Shown: piece after piece, positions 1 to 7,032 of the stretch
How positions within the stretch are numbered: the first letter of the stretch is position 1
How the letters are laid out: every line of letters begins with the position of its first letter
Program-made: the position numbers and the translations under genes
The notes under the pieces: model-generated
Told to the model about the DNA's origin: nothing
Seen by the model: the letters and a program-made list of their open reading frames with translations, nothing else
The model's database searches: none
Source: Halobacteriales archaeon
GTDB lineage: Archaea; Thermoplasmatota; E2; JACPAO01; JAHFTW01
Reading direction: 5' to 3'
Assembly (NCBI GenBank): GCA_020201445.1
Contig: JAIVGU010000198.1
Coordinates: 1 to 8,709, forward strand
Length of the DNA: 8,709 nucleotides

Positions 1-14
1 CCGGTGATGTCGTC

Positions 15-266
15 ATGGCGACCCCTTTAGCCACCCGCGCCACCCGGAAGTCCGACCCCACGCCCCCGTGCGGGGAGTGCGGCGGCGCCACGGAGCCCGT
101 GTTCCAGCAGGCCGGCGGCGAGGCGTTCGTGCGCATCCCGCACCTCTTCTACTGTGCGCAGGACGACAGCTTCTCGCAGGGCGGCGGCTCCGCCTCCCGG
201 GGCCACGGCGGCGCCGGGACGGGCGGCCAGTCCGTCGGCGCGGAGCGGCCGATGCTGGAAGCCTAG
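15..266 (+). CDS. small hypothetical protein with a possible C2HC zinc site
   Basis: This encodes an 83-residue protein that I do not recognise as a named family. Visible features are a Cys19-x2-Cys22 knuckle (CGECGG), a hydrophobic and aromatic middle (residues 29-47) ending in His43-x3-Cys47, and a Gly/Ser-rich, low-complexity tail from about residue 54. Two Cys plus one His and one Cys could bind zinc as a small C2HC ribbon; that is inference. The start is supported by GGTGAT at 3-8, which matches the 3' half of an archaeal Shine-Dalgarno and lies 6 bases before the ATG. Nearly all third codon positions are G or C, as in the neighbouring real genes. It ends 42 bases before the aldose epimerase gene and may share its transcript. 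The low-complexity tail leaves some chance that it is spurious or that the true protein is shorter. Confidence 0.5.
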   Translation: MATPLATRATRKSDPTPPCGECGGATEPVFQQAGGEAFVRIPHLFYCAQDDSFSQGGGSASRGHGGAGTGGQSVGAERPMLEA

Positions 267-308
267 GCGCTGCCCAAGACTCAAGCCGGGCCCGCCGCTG
301 CGCGGGCG

Positions 309-1205
309 ATGGCGGAGCCCGAGTGGACCCTCTCGACCGGCCTCCTGCGCTGCGCCGTGTCGCCGTTCGGCGCCTCCCTGCGGCGGCTCTGGACGGAGGG
401 CCCCGGCGGCCCCCGCGACCTGCTGTGGGGCTACTCCGGCACGGCGGCCAAGCGGGGCGGGCAGGGCGACGTCCTCATGCCGTTCCCCGGGCGCGTGCGC
501 GACGGCGCCTACCCCTTCGCGGGCCAAGGCCACCAACTGGAGCGCAACGACAAGGACGGCCCCAACGCCATCCACGGCTTCCTGCGCGGCCGGCCGTGGG
601 AGGGTGGGCACGGCGAGGCGTGGGCGCAGTTCCAGGCCCGCATCACGCCGCACGGGCAGGCGGGCTACCCGTTCACGCTCGACGTCGCGGTGGGCTACGA
701 GCTGGACGCGGGGGGCCTCACCTGCGCCTTCGTGGCGCGCAACGCGGGGGAGGGCCCGGCGCCGTTCGGGGCCGGCTTCCACCCCTACGTCCTGGCCCCG
801 GGCGGCGTGGACGCGCTGGAGTTGGAGGTGCCGGCGAGCCGCCTGGTGGAGTTCGACGGCCTGCTGCCCACGGGGCGCGTCGTGGAGGTCCCGCCCGCGC
901 TGGACTTCCGCAGGCGCCGTCCCGTTGGCGCGGCCAGGCTCAACCACTGCCTGACCGGGCTCGCCGCCGGCCCCGACGGGTTCACGCGGGTCCGCGCCGG
1001 TGGCCTGGAGCTCTGGATGGGGCCGGCGTTCAGCCACCTGGTCCTCTACACCGGCGACGCGCTGGGGGCCGACGCGCGGCGGGCGCTCGCCGTGGAGCCG
1101 ATGACCTGCGCCACCGACGCCCTCAACCATCCGGAGTGGGGGCTGCGCGTCCTCAAGCCGGGGGAGACGTTCAGCGGGACGTGGGGCCTCCGGGTGCAGG
1201 CGTAG
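309..1205 (+). CDS. aldose 1-epimerase (mutarotase) family protein
   Basis: The 298-residue product belongs to the GalM/YihR-like aldose 1-epimerase family, soluble beta-sandwich enzymes that interconvert the alpha and beta anomers of aldoses in the cytoplasm. Conserved blocks are seen in family order: MPFPGRVRDGAYPF (57-70), NAIHGFLR with the first active-site His89, GFHPY with the second His158, and AVEPMTCATDALN with Glu263 as the probable catalytic base. Length is normal for the family (about 290-340). No signal peptide is visible. The ATG at 309 has no clear Shine-Dalgarno but gives an N-terminus (strand LSTGLLRCAVSPFGASLRRL) that aligns with the family, where such a strand opens the fold. 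A GC-rich hairpin (290-307) lies just upstream. The substrate cannot be read from the sequence, and no sugar-catabolic operon partner is present. The family call is firm; the physiological sugar is unknown. Confidence 0.92.
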   Translation: MAEPEWTLSTGLLRCAVSPFGASLRRLWTEGPGGPRDLLWGYSGTAAKRGGQGDVLMPFPGRVRDGAYPFAGQGHQLERNDKDGPNAIHGFLRGRPWEGGHGEAWAQFQARITPHGQAGYPFTLDVAVGYELDAGGLTCAFVARNAGEGPAPFGAGFHPYVLAPGGVDALELEVPASRLVEFDGLLPTGRVVEVPPALDFRRRRPVGAARLNHCLTGLAAGPDGFTRVRAGGLELWMGPAFSHLVLYTGDALGADARRALAVEPMTCATDALNHPEWGLRVLKPGETFSGTWGLRVQA

Positions 1206-1268
1206 GCCAACGAGTGTACGGTTTTGCTGACCCCAAGGCAAATGAAGTAGGGAAAACAATACCTTGCT
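1206..1268 (+). promoter_or_regulatory. low-GC intergenic gap, probable promoter of the MazEF-like pair
   Basis: This gap is only about half G+C, in sharp contrast to the coding DNA around it, as expected for a promoter region. It contains A/T-rich stretches (GTTTTG at 1221-1226, AAAACAATA at 1253-1261) that could hold a TATA element, but I cannot pick one box with confidence. No clear inverted repeat for antitoxin autoregulation is seen. Confidence 0.35.
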
Positions 1269-1520
1269 GTGCTTGTGAAGACCGTCCGCACCAGCCCGAA
1301 AGGGCAACTGACCCTCCCCGTGGCCATGCTGCGCGCCCTCGGCGTCTCCGGGCCTGCGGAACTGGTGGCCGTCCAGGAGGGCCGCCGCATCGTCCTGGCC
1401 CCCGCCGCCGAGCTCGCCAAGCCCGTCCTGGACGACCTCAAGGGCTGGGAGCACCTGGCCGCCGCATCCTTCGGGGAGGTGTGGGACAACGACGAGGACA
1501 GCGTCTGGGACAAGGCTTGA
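1269..1520 (+). CDS. AbrB/MazE-type antitoxin
   Basis: This 83-residue protein has the two-part build of a MazE-like antitoxin. Residues 1-47 form an AbrB/SpoVT swapped-hairpin DNA-binding domain (KTVRTSPKGQLTLPVAMLRA, then a hydrophobic strand and RRIVLAPA). Residues 65-83 form an acidic, Trp-rich tail (FGEVWDNDEDSVWDKA) of the kind that wraps around and blocks a MazF toxin. It would neutralise the product of the next gene and probably repress their shared promoter by binding DNA; both are family knowledge. The start is a GTG at 1269, with a second GTG at 1275 equally possible; no Shine-Dalgarno is obvious for either. The TGA stop (1518-1520) sits inside the 5' end of the toxin reading frame, so the genes are tightly coupled. 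The module call is strong because the toxin follows directly. Confidence 0.86.
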   Translation: MLVKTVRTSPKGQLTLPVAMLRALGVSGPAELVAVQEGRRIVLAPAAELAKPVLDDLKGWEHLAAASFGEVWDNDEDSVWDKA

Positions 1521-1539
1521 GGCGGGCGACGTCGTCCTG

Positions 1540-1851
1540 GTGCCCTTTCCCTTCACCGACCTCACGTCCGTCAAGACGCGCCCCGCGCTCGTCCTGTCGA
1601 GCGCCGCCTTCAACCGGTCGGGCCGCGACGTCGTGGTCTGCGCGATGACCTCGAACGTCCAGGACTCGGGCCACAGCGTCCTGCTGGCCGACGGCGACCT
1701 TGCCGCGGGCCGCCTCCCCAAGCCCACCCGCGTCAAGTGCGGCAAGCTCGCGACCCTGGCGCAGGAGCTGGTCCGCCGCCGCTGGGGCCGGCTCACGCCG
1801 CGAGCGATGCGGCGGGTCTGGAACGAGGTCGGGACCGTCCTGGAGCCCTAG
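1540..1851 (+). CDS. MazF/PemK-family endoribonuclease toxin
   Basis: This is the toxin partner, a PemK/MazF-fold ribosome-independent mRNA endonuclease that arrests growth when freed from its antitoxin. From the GTG at 1540 the product has 103 residues and shows PFPFTDL, KTRPALVLS (Arg14 matches the conserved catalytic Arg) and VCAMTSN (Thr37/Ser38 match the conserved active-site T-S). A VKCGKL strand and C-terminal helix follow. The family consensus begins with a GDVVLVPFPFTD strand. Here the GDVVL codons (1525-1539) are present in frame but lie upstream of the first available GTG. No ATG, GTG or TTG occurs in this frame over the roughly 100 bases before 1540 that I read. Either a non-standard start or coupling from the antitoxin stop makes the full protein, or the protein made lacks its first strand. 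It ends 2 bases from the convergent permease stop. Confidence 0.84.
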   Translation: MPFPFTDLTSVKTRPALVLSSAAFNRSGRDVVVCAMTSNVQDSGHSVLLADGDLAAGRLPKPTRVKCGKLATLAQELVRRRWGRLTPRAMRRVWNEVGTVLEP

Positions 1852-1853
1852 CC

Positions 1854-2981
1854 TCAGCGCAGCGGCGCGGTGTCGGGGTCCGCCGGCTCGTCGGGGAAGC
1901 CGGGGTCGCTGACGTGCTCGTCCAGCAGGTTGACCTCGGGGTCGAGGTAGTCCGCCTCGTACACCTTCAGCACCGCGATGGTGACGCCCACCAGCAGGGG
2001 GCCGAGGAACAGGCCGATGAAGCCGAACGCCGCGGCGCCGCCCAGGATGCCCACCAGCACGAACATCGGGTGGATGTCGGCGCGGCGGCCGATGAGCTTG
2101 GGCTTGACGAAGTTGTCCATGAGGATCATCACCACGAAGGCGCCCCACAGCAGCATGAAGACCCCCTGCCACGCCTGCCCCTTGGCGATGAGGTAGAAGC
2201 CCGCCGGCACCCACACCAGGAACGTGCCCACCACCGGCAGCAGCGCAAGGATGGCCATGACGGCGCCCCACAGCACCGCGTTGGGGAGGCCGGCGATGAA
2301 GAAGCCGATGCCGCCCAGCACCCCCTGCATGATGGCGAGGAGGATCTGGCCCACGAAGACCGCGGAGAGCCCCTGCCGCGCCTCGTGCAGCAGGAAGTCC
2401 ACCTGGCGGCCGGGCAGCGGCACGGCGCGGCGCAAATAGGCGGCGAAGGTCTCGCCGTCGGTGAGGACGTAGTAGACGACGAACAGCATCACGGTCATCG
2501 CGACGAGGAAGTCGGGCAGCGCCGACAGCAGGTCGGTCCCGAACTCGGTCAACGTGGTATGGATCCACGCCTGCAGCTCCTGCACCTTCAGGTCCACGAA
2601 GTGGGCGCGCACGGCGGGGTCGTGGGAGGCGTTGAACATCCCCACCAGCTTCTGCGCCCACGGCTTCTCCAGCGTCTGGTTGACGAGGCCCTGCAGCTCG
2701 CTGCCCTGCACCGCGTCGGCCAGCCGCGTGGCGTCCTTGTACATCGTGATGCCCAGCAGCAGCAGGGGCACGGTGATGATGAGGAACAGGGTCGTCATGG
2801 TGAAGACGGCGGCGACCCGGTTGGGGAACAGGCGCTCCCAGAACTTGTCGATGGGCAGCGCGAGGACCGCCACGAAGATGCCGGTGATGATGTAGATGAC
2901 GAAGTCGCGGAAGACCTGCCAGCTCAGGTAGAGCATGAGGGCCAGGATGAGGAAGAAGAACACCTGGCTCTGCCGGGGCAT
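1854..2981 (-). CDS. AI-2E family transporter
   Basis: The 375-residue product is a polytopic membrane protein of the AI-2E (UPF0118) family, whose characterised members export autoinducer-2 or act as Na+(Li+)/H+ antiporters. The substrate here cannot be told. Hydrophobic segments lie at about 6-20, 26-44, 58-80, 153-173, 205-235, 236-262, 268-288 and 303-340, with a soluble linker at 83-150. The family signature is complete: DNFVKPKLIGRRADIHP (289-305), followed by a Gly-rich stretch with GLFLGPLL (323-330). The tail after residue 342 is acidic and likely cytoplasmic. I chose the ATG at 2981 because it gives a short N-terminus straight into the first membrane span; an in-frame GTG at 3014 would add 11 residues rich in Arg. 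No Shine-Dalgarno is visible. The same frame stays open far upstream through the repeat and the next gene, but only because of high GC content. Confidence 0.93.
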   Translation of the reverse strand: MPRQSQVFFFLILALMLYLSWQVFRDFVIYIITGIFVAVLALPIDKFWERLFPNRVAAVFTMTTLFLIITVPLLLLGITMYKDATRLADAVQGSELQGLVNQTLEKPWAQKLVGMFNASHDPAVRAHFVDLKVQELQAWIHTTLTEFGTDLLSALPDFLVAMTVMLFVVYYVLTDGETFAAYLRRAVPLPGRQVDFLLHEARQGLSAVFVGQILLAIMQGVLGGIGFFIAGLPNAVLWGAVMAILALLPVVGTFLVWVPAGFYLIAKGQAWQGVFMLLWGAFVVMILMDNFVKPKLIGRRADIHPMFVLVGILGGAAAFGFIGLFLGPLLVGVTIAVLKVYEADYLDPEVNLLDEHVSDPGFPDEPADPDTAPLR

Positions 2982-3160
2982 CGGGATGCGCGTCCGGCGG
3001 GTGGGCTCGACCACGCCGCGGCCAACGAAGGGCTGGCTTCTAAGGTTTCGCGGCTCCCATTGGAACCACGAATTCCGCGAATTGCACAAAACGGCGTTCG
3101 TGGAATTTGTGCAATTTGTGGTTTGAACAGCAGGCGCGCGCGGCCAGCTTCGCTCGCCCG
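2982..3160. other. intergenic region between GMP synthase subunit A and the permease
   Basis: This 179-base stretch without a gene separates two minus-strand genes. Its main content is the AT-rich palindromic element described separately (3064-3123). The rest (2982-3063) must hold the permease promoter and leader if the gene is transcribed alone, but no convincing TATA box stands out. Just after the amidotransferase stop there is GC-rich sequence without a clear T-run terminator. Confidence 0.5.
3064..3123. repeat. AT-rich palindromic intergenic repeat
   Basis: A perfect 11-base inverted repeat, AATTGCACAAA (3080-3090) and TTTGTGCAATT (3106-3116), has a 15-base spacer. It is nested in a further arm pair, AACCAC (3064-3069) with GTGGTT (3118-3123). 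A second pairing, CCACGAA (3066-3072) with TTCGTGG (3097-3103), competes with the first. The motif CGAATT or GAATT/CAATT recurs about every 9-10 bases. Base composition is far lower in GC than the surrounding genes. The layout resembles mobile palindromic (REP- or MITE-like) intergenic elements known from environmental prokaryote genomes; whether it is dispersed in this genome cannot be seen here. It could also form a hairpin in the transcript downstream of the amidotransferase gene. Confidence 0.7.
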
Positions 3161-3751
3161 TCAGGATTTGCCCGTCGCCTTCTGCTCCTCGCAGATCCTG
3201 ACGAAGTTCCGGAACATCGTCACGCCGTCGCGGGTGTGCTCCACCTCGGGGTGGAAGGAGAGGCCGAACAGCGGGCGCTCCTTGTGGCGCATGACCTGGA
3301 TGGGCGAGGACTCGCCGCGCGCCAGGAGCTTGAAGCTGGGCGGCAGCACCGAGACCTCGTCGTTGTGGCTGGCCCACACCACGGTCCTGCGCGGGACGCC
3401 CCGGAGAATGTCGTCCTCGTCCACCACCTCGATTTCCACCTGCCCGAACTCGGCGACCTTGCCGGGCGCGGCCTGGCCGCCGAAGTGGCGCCCCATGAAC
3501 TGGTGGCCGGCGCACACGCCGAGGATGGGGACGTCGAGGCGGTCGAGGTAGCTGCCGACCTGCCCCAAGCCGTCGTCGAGGCCGATGCGCGCGCCGCTGC
3601 CGGACAGCACGAGGCCGTCGACGCCGGCCGACTCCAGGTCCGCCACCGGCGTGTCGTTGGGGACAATCTGCGTGTCCTGCTTCATGTAGCGCAGGACCCG
3701 CCCCTGGCGGTGGGTCCACTGGCTGCCGTTGTCGACCACCCAGATCTTCAC
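3161..3751 (-). CDS. guaAA: GMP synthase subunit A (glutamine amidotransferase)
   Basis: This 196-residue class I glutamine amidotransferase hydrolyses glutamine and passes ammonia to a separate ATP-pyrophosphatase subunit, which converts XMP to GMP in de novo purine synthesis. The N-terminus (KIWVVDNGSQWTHR) and the block QIVPNDTP (28-35) are typical of the archaeal split enzyme. The catalytic triad is complete: Cys80 in GVCAGHQ, and His167 and Glu169 in FHPEVEHT; WASHNDEV (126-133) is also conserved. Length matches archaeal subunit A proteins (about 185-200). The start is a GTG at 3751, directly before the first strand, with GGGAGT (minus strand, 3766-3761) as a plausible Shine-Dalgarno 9 bases upstream. 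One small oddity is LSGSGAR at 49-54, where many homologues have LSGGP. The synthetase subunit is not in this window, so it must be encoded elsewhere. Confidence 0.94.
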   Translation of the reverse strand: MKIWVVDNGSQWTHRQGRVLRYMKQDTQIVPNDTPVADLESAGVDGLVLSGSGARIGLDDGLGQVGSYLDRLDVPILGVCAGHQFMGRHFGGQAAPGKVAEFGQVEIEVVDEDDILRGVPRRTVVWASHNDEVSVLPPSFKLLARGESSPIQVMRHKERPLFGLSFHPEVEHTRDGVTMFRNFVRICEEQKATGKS

Positions 3752-3823
3752 GCGCCGCGCACTCCCGGGAGCCTGAAAAAGGCTGGGTGGCGGCGTCCGC
3801 AACCCGTTTCGGCGCTGCGCGGC
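3752..3823. promoter_or_regulatory. divergent promoter region between guaAA and the lipoprotein locus
   Basis: This 72-base gap lies between oppositely directed genes, so it should carry promoters both ways. Read on the minus strand it has a T-rich patch CCTTTTTCAGG (3782-3772) about 25-30 bases before the GTG of the amidotransferase, which could serve as a weak TATA-like element. The same patch forms the loop side of a small hairpin AGCCT/AGGCT (3770-3774 and 3780-3784). The assignment is tentative. Confidence 0.3.
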
Positions 3824-4052
3824 GTGGTCGCAGGAGGCCTGCGCGCAGCACCGGCCCTCCTGGCAGTCGCCCTCCTGGCCGGGTGCCTCCACGCCGCCTC
3901 CCCGCCCCGCGTCGTCCACGCCGCCCGCGGCCCCCCGACCCCTCGTTCGCCTACGAGGCCCGCGGCTGCGACGGCTACCTGCTGCCCTCCTGGGCCGCAC
4001 ATGTTCGGCCGCAACCCTTTTCGGGGATGCTCCTCCTGGGCTCCTTCTGGCA
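3824..4052 (+). pseudogene. frameshifted, truncated copy of the downstream lipoprotein gene
   Basis: Starting at GTG 3824, this frame reads a signal peptide ending in the lipobox LLAGC (Cys codon at 3884), very like the AAAGC lipobox of the intact gene at 4053. A second match, RGCDGYLL with VR 12 residues after its Cys (3961-4008), parallels DGCTGYLL and VR in the intact protein but lies in another reading frame. In the intact gene the two Cys codons are 84 bases apart (4104 and 4188); here they are 83 apart (3884 and 3967). A single-base loss therefore explains the frame change, possibly at the C6 run near 3931-3936. Similarity fades after about 4008, and the copy runs into the start of the intact gene, so it is also truncated. 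It looks like a decayed tandem duplicate. A sequencing error could explain the shift but not the truncation. Confidence 0.6.
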
Positions 4053-4934
4053 ATGGAGCGGGGAGTCCTTGCGGTGGCGATGGTCGCCTTGGCGGCGGCG
4101 GGGTGCCTGCAGGCTCCCCTGCTCACCGCGCTGCCCACGGAGCCCGCGCTGCCCGCGCCCGAGACGTTCGCGGACAGCCACGACGGCTGCACCGGCTACC
4201 TGCTGGCGATGCTCATCGACCCGGTGCGCACCGACGCGGTGCTGCCGCCCGGCTTCCACCTGCGCGACCCGCGCGAGTTCCTGCGCGGCGTGGGCACCGG
4301 CCAGGCGCTCCTGCTGGTGGCGGCCACGCGGTGCGCCCCCACGGCGGAGCAGCCGCTGTGGCGCGACGCCACCGCCGCCATCTTCGTCCAGGCCCCCGCC
4401 GTGGACGGGGAGCGCCCGCCCGCCGACTACGACGTCTACGAGGTGGAGCACTACAGTCCGGAGCCCGCCGTGCAGGCCCGGCTGCGCGCCTGGGGGTGGC
4501 CCGTGGCCAACGTGAGCCTGGAGGAGGAGGGGAAGGCCGAACTGCGCGCCCAGGCCAGCGCCTTCGTCTTCGCGGCCGGCCGCGAGCCCGCGCCCCCGCC
4601 CCTGCCCGACCTGGCCGGCGATGCGCTGCTGCGCTTCGGGGGCACCACGGCGCCCGAGGTGGCGGTGGGGTCCCACCCGGCGGTGCTGCGCATCTGGCGC
4701 GAGACCCCGACCGGCCTCGCCCACCTCGACCACTCCACCAGCCTGCCCCTGGGCGGCGGCAGCGGCTACTGCTCCTTCCGCCCCAACAGCACCCTGGCCC
4801 GGCTCACCGGCACCACCACCTGCGCGTCCCCCCGCCCCGCCGTGTGGGAGCCCGAGCCTGCCCTGGTGGCAACCTTCGCCCTCCCCCATTTCCACGCGGT
4901 CGCCGTCCTGCAGCGGGGGGTGCATGCCCAGTGA
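4053..4934 (+). CDS. secreted lipoprotein, probable sensor accessory
   Basis: The 293-residue product starts with a short lipoprotein signal peptide (MERG, hydrophobic core, lipobox AAAGC with Cys18), so it should be anchored outside the membrane through lipidated Cys18. A Pro/Ala-rich linker (19-38) leads to a folded domain with CTGYLLAML (46-54) and VLPPGFHLRD, then several strands and a Gly/Tyr/Cys block, GGGSGYCSF. I do not recognise a named family. The early LPPGF element recalls acetoacetate-decarboxylase-like folds, but that is a weak impression. Further Cys residues in the mature part could make disulfides. No Shine-Dalgarno is visible before the ATG. Its TGA overlaps the GTG of the histidine kinase (GTGA at 4931-4934), so the two are probably translationally coupled. 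That spacing suggests it binds a ligand for, or touches, the kinase ectodomain (inference). Confidence 0.83.
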   Translation: MERGVLAVAMVALAAAGCLQAPLLTALPTEPALPAPETFADSHDGCTGYLLAMLIDPVRTDAVLPPGFHLRDPREFLRGVGTGQALLLVAATRCAPTAEQPLWRDATAAIFVQAPAVDGERPPADYDVYEVEHYSPEPAVQARLRAWGWPVANVSLEEEGKAELRAQASAFVFAAGREPAPPPLPDLAGDALLRFGGTTAPEVAVGSHPAVLRIWRETPTGLAHLDHSTSLPLGGGSGYCSFRPNSTLARLTGTTTCASPRPAVWEPEPALVATFALPHFHAVAVLQRGVHAQ

Positions 4935-7024
4935 GGGCCGCGCGCGTCTGCGGCGTCCTCGCCCTGCTGGCCGCCCTCCTCCTGGTGGGGTGGTCCCCGC
5001 CCACCCTGGGGCGCACCGTCGACAGCCAGTTCCTGGGGGCCACCGCCTCGGTCGCCGTCCCCGTCAACGTCACCGACCTGGAGATCCGCGACAAGCTCGA
5101 CGGCCGCACCACCTCCACGGCCGTCCCCCGCACCACCATCACCGGCTGCGGCGGGAGCGAGACGCGCTCGCGCTTCACCAGGGACGAGGCGGGCGGCTGG
5201 TTCCGCTTCCGCGAGGAGGACACCGAGAACGGCTGCGGCGAGATCCGCTTCAACACCGACGTGCCGCCCGGCGCGGCGCAGGTGCACGTGCGCTTCCGCG
5301 CCGACCGCTCGGTGCCGAGCTCGTGGGGCCAGTCGCTCCCCGTCAACGCCACGCAGGAGGTGCGCATCTACCGCGGCAACGACGGCCTGATCTCCACGCT
5401 CGCCTACTACGACCCGCACGCCACGTCGCAACTCGTGGCGAAGCCGTTCAAGTCCGACCTTGACCTCCCGCCCGACGAGACCCGCATCCACGTCGGGTGG
5501 TACTTCTGGGACCGCTCCCAGACCGTGACCACGCAGCCCTCCCCCGTGCCGGTGCCCGACGCGGTCAACAACCTGGTCAACAACCCGAGCTACCGGCAGA
5601 GCCTCTCGGCCACCGTGCGCGACGCGGTCATCCAGTTCTCCGGCGTCCCCGTCCCGCCCAAGGAGCTCTCCACCACCTACGAGGGCGCCAGCGGCAACGC
5701 GGTGCGCGAGGCCACCCACGTCACCGTCGTGGTCCCCGAGCCCACCATCCCCAAGGCGACCGTCGGCCTCGACCTGCAGGTGGCCGCCGGCCTGAGCCTG
5801 CTCCAGGTGCGCTCCCCCGGCGGCACCCTGCTGGACCCCGGCGAGGCGCAGGTGAGCGACGACCAGGGCGTGCGCCACATCACCCTCGGCCCCGACGTGG
5901 TGGGGCGCCACGGCGTCGGCCCCTACGCCTTCGAGTTCTACACCCTGACGCCCCTCACAGTGGCCCCCGCCATGGTGCCGGTCGTCGCGGTGCTGCTGGT
6001 GGCGCCCGGCCTGCTGGGCATCTACGCGGTCAACCAGGGCGTGGCGCTGCGCCGCCGCGCCGTCGGCTTCACCGTGGCCGCCGCGCGCAACTTCCTCGTC
6101 GCCCTCGTCCTGGTGTCCGCCGTCTACCTCGCCGCCCTGGCGTGGGTGGTCGCCGGCCAGCGCTGGCCGCTCATCGTCGCCTTCCCCATCCAGCCCGAGG
6201 CGGCGCTCCTGCACACCGTCCTCGCCGGCTGCATCGGGGCCTTCTTCACGCTCGAGTTCCTGCGCAAGCGGCAACTGGTGCAGGTGATGGAGACGGACCT
6301 GGCGCAGAAGGCGCGCACCACCGCCGAGCTGGAGCGCTCCAACAAGGAGCTGCAGCAGTTCGCCTACGTCGCCTCGCACGACCTGCAGGAGCCGCTGCGG
6401 ATGGTGGCCAGCTACACCCAGCTCCTGCAGCGCCGCTACCAGGGCCGGCTCGACAAGGACGCCGACGAGTTCATCGGCTACGCCGTGGGCGGCGCCGTGC
6501 GGATGCAGAGCCTCATCAACGACCTCCTCACCTACTCGCGGGTCAGCACCGCGACGCGGCCGATGGGGCCGGTCGACCTGGAGGCAGTCCTTGACACTGT
6601 CCTGCTCAACCTCAAGGTCGCCACCGAGGAGGCGAGGGCGACCGTGGTGCGCGACCGCCTGCCCACCGTGGAGGGCGACCGCAGCCAGCTCGTGCAGCTC
6701 CTGCAGAACCTGGTGGGCAACGCCCTCAAGTTCCGCGCCAGGGACCGCGCCTGCCAGGTGGCCGTCTCGGTGCAGGAGACCGGCGGGCACTGGACCTTCG
6801 CCGTGCGCGACAACGGCATCGGCATCGAGCGCCAGTACTTCGACCGCCTGTTCGTCATCTTCCAGCGCCTGCACGCCCGCGACGAGTACGAGGGCACCGG
6901 CATCGGCCTGGCGGTGTGCAAGAAGATCGCCGAGCGCCACGGCGGGCGCATCTGGGTGGAATCGGAACCCGGAAAAGGGAGCACGTTCTCCTTCACGCTG
7001 CCGGCCCGGACGGGCAAGGGCTAG
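4931..7024 (+). CDS. membrane sensor histidine kinase with large extracytoplasmic domain
   Basis: The 697-residue kinase starts with a hydrophobic signal or anchor (7-20), followed by a beta-rich extracytoplasmic region of about 320 residues (25-342) that I cannot assign to a family. It carries two Cys (73 and 101) and several N-x-S/T sites (for example Asn46 and Asn139). Three membrane spans follow (about 345-367, 380-408 and 421-443), with Arg/Lys-rich cytoplasmic flanks (RRR 374-376 and RKR 445-447). A short helical linker leads to the dimerisation domain with phospho-acceptor His483 ([14 protein letters not shown]). The ATPase domain shows an N-box ([10 protein letters not shown], Asn593/Asn597), a G1 box DNGIGI (627-632) and a G2 box GTGIGLAV (655-662). 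There is no PAS, GAF or HAMP domain. The GTG start overlaps the lipoprotein stop, and GGTG (4919-4922) is a plausible Shine-Dalgarno. It should autophosphorylate and pass phosphate to the receivers that follow. Confidence 0.93.
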   Translation: MRAARVCGVLALLAALLLVGWSPPTLGRTVDSQFLGATASVAVPVNVTDLEIRDKLDGRTTSTAVPRTTITGCGGSETRSRFTRDEAGGWFRFREEDTENGCGEIRFNTDVPPGAAQVHVRFRADRSVPSSWGQSLPVNATQEVRIYRGNDGLISTLAYYDPHATSQLVAKPFKSDLDLPPDETRIHVGWYFWDRSQTVTTQPSPVPVPDAVNNLVNNPSYRQSLSATVRDAVIQFSGVPVPPKELSTTYEGASGNAVREATHVTVVVPEPTIPKATVGLDLQVAAGLSLLQVRSPGGTLLDPGEAQVSDDQGVRHITLGPDVVGRHGVGPYAFEFYTLTPLTVAPAMVPVVAVLLVAPGLLGIYAVNQGVALRRRAVGFTVAAARNFLVALVLVSAVYLAALAWVVAGQRWPLIVAFPIQPEAALLHTVLAGCIGAFFTLEFLRKRQLVQVMETDLAQKARTTAELERSNKELQQFAYVASHDLQEPLRMVASYTQLLQRRYQGRLDKDADEFIGYAVGGAVRMQSLINDLLTYSRVSTATRPMGPVDLEAVLDTVLLNLKVATEEARATVVRDRLPTVEGDRSQLVQLLQNLVGNALKFRARDRACQVAVSVQETGGHWTFAVRDNGIGIERQYFDRLFVIFQRLHARDEYEGTGIGLAVCKKIAERHGGRIWVESEPGKGSTFSFTLPARTGKG

Positions 7025-7032
7025 GTGGCACC

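Noticed and set aside
290..307. GC-rich hairpin just before the epimerase ATG as a regulatory element
   Set aside because: Six-base GC arms arise easily in such DNA, and nothing else suggests a riboswitch or attenuator.
68..1648. Plus-strand open frame of 526 codons overlapping the epimerase
   Set aside because: It is out of frame with the epimerase, whose motifs are clear, and is Arg/Pro/Gly-rich with no recognisable domain.
27..1796. Long minus-strand open frame of 589 codons opposite the epimerase and toxin genes
   Set aside because: It is the antisense shadow of recognisable plus-strand genes in GC-rich DNA and has Arg/Pro/Gly-rich, low-complexity content with no family motif.
1737..3551. 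Plus-strand open frame of 604 codons across the permease and amidotransferase
   Set aside because: It is antisense to two well-supported genes and runs through an intergenic repeat; its product is charged low-complexity sequence.
3107..4930. Upstream extension of the kinase frame, open for about 1800 bases before GTG 4931
   Set aside because: It crosses the amidotransferase on the opposite strand and the lipoprotein gene in another frame. The signal peptide right after GTG 4931 and the GTGA overlap fix the start.
4766..6940. Long minus-strand open frame of 724 codons opposite the histidine kinase
   Set aside because: The kinase motifs on the plus strand are complete, and the antisense product is repetitive His/Gly/Val-rich sequence typical of a high-GC shadow.
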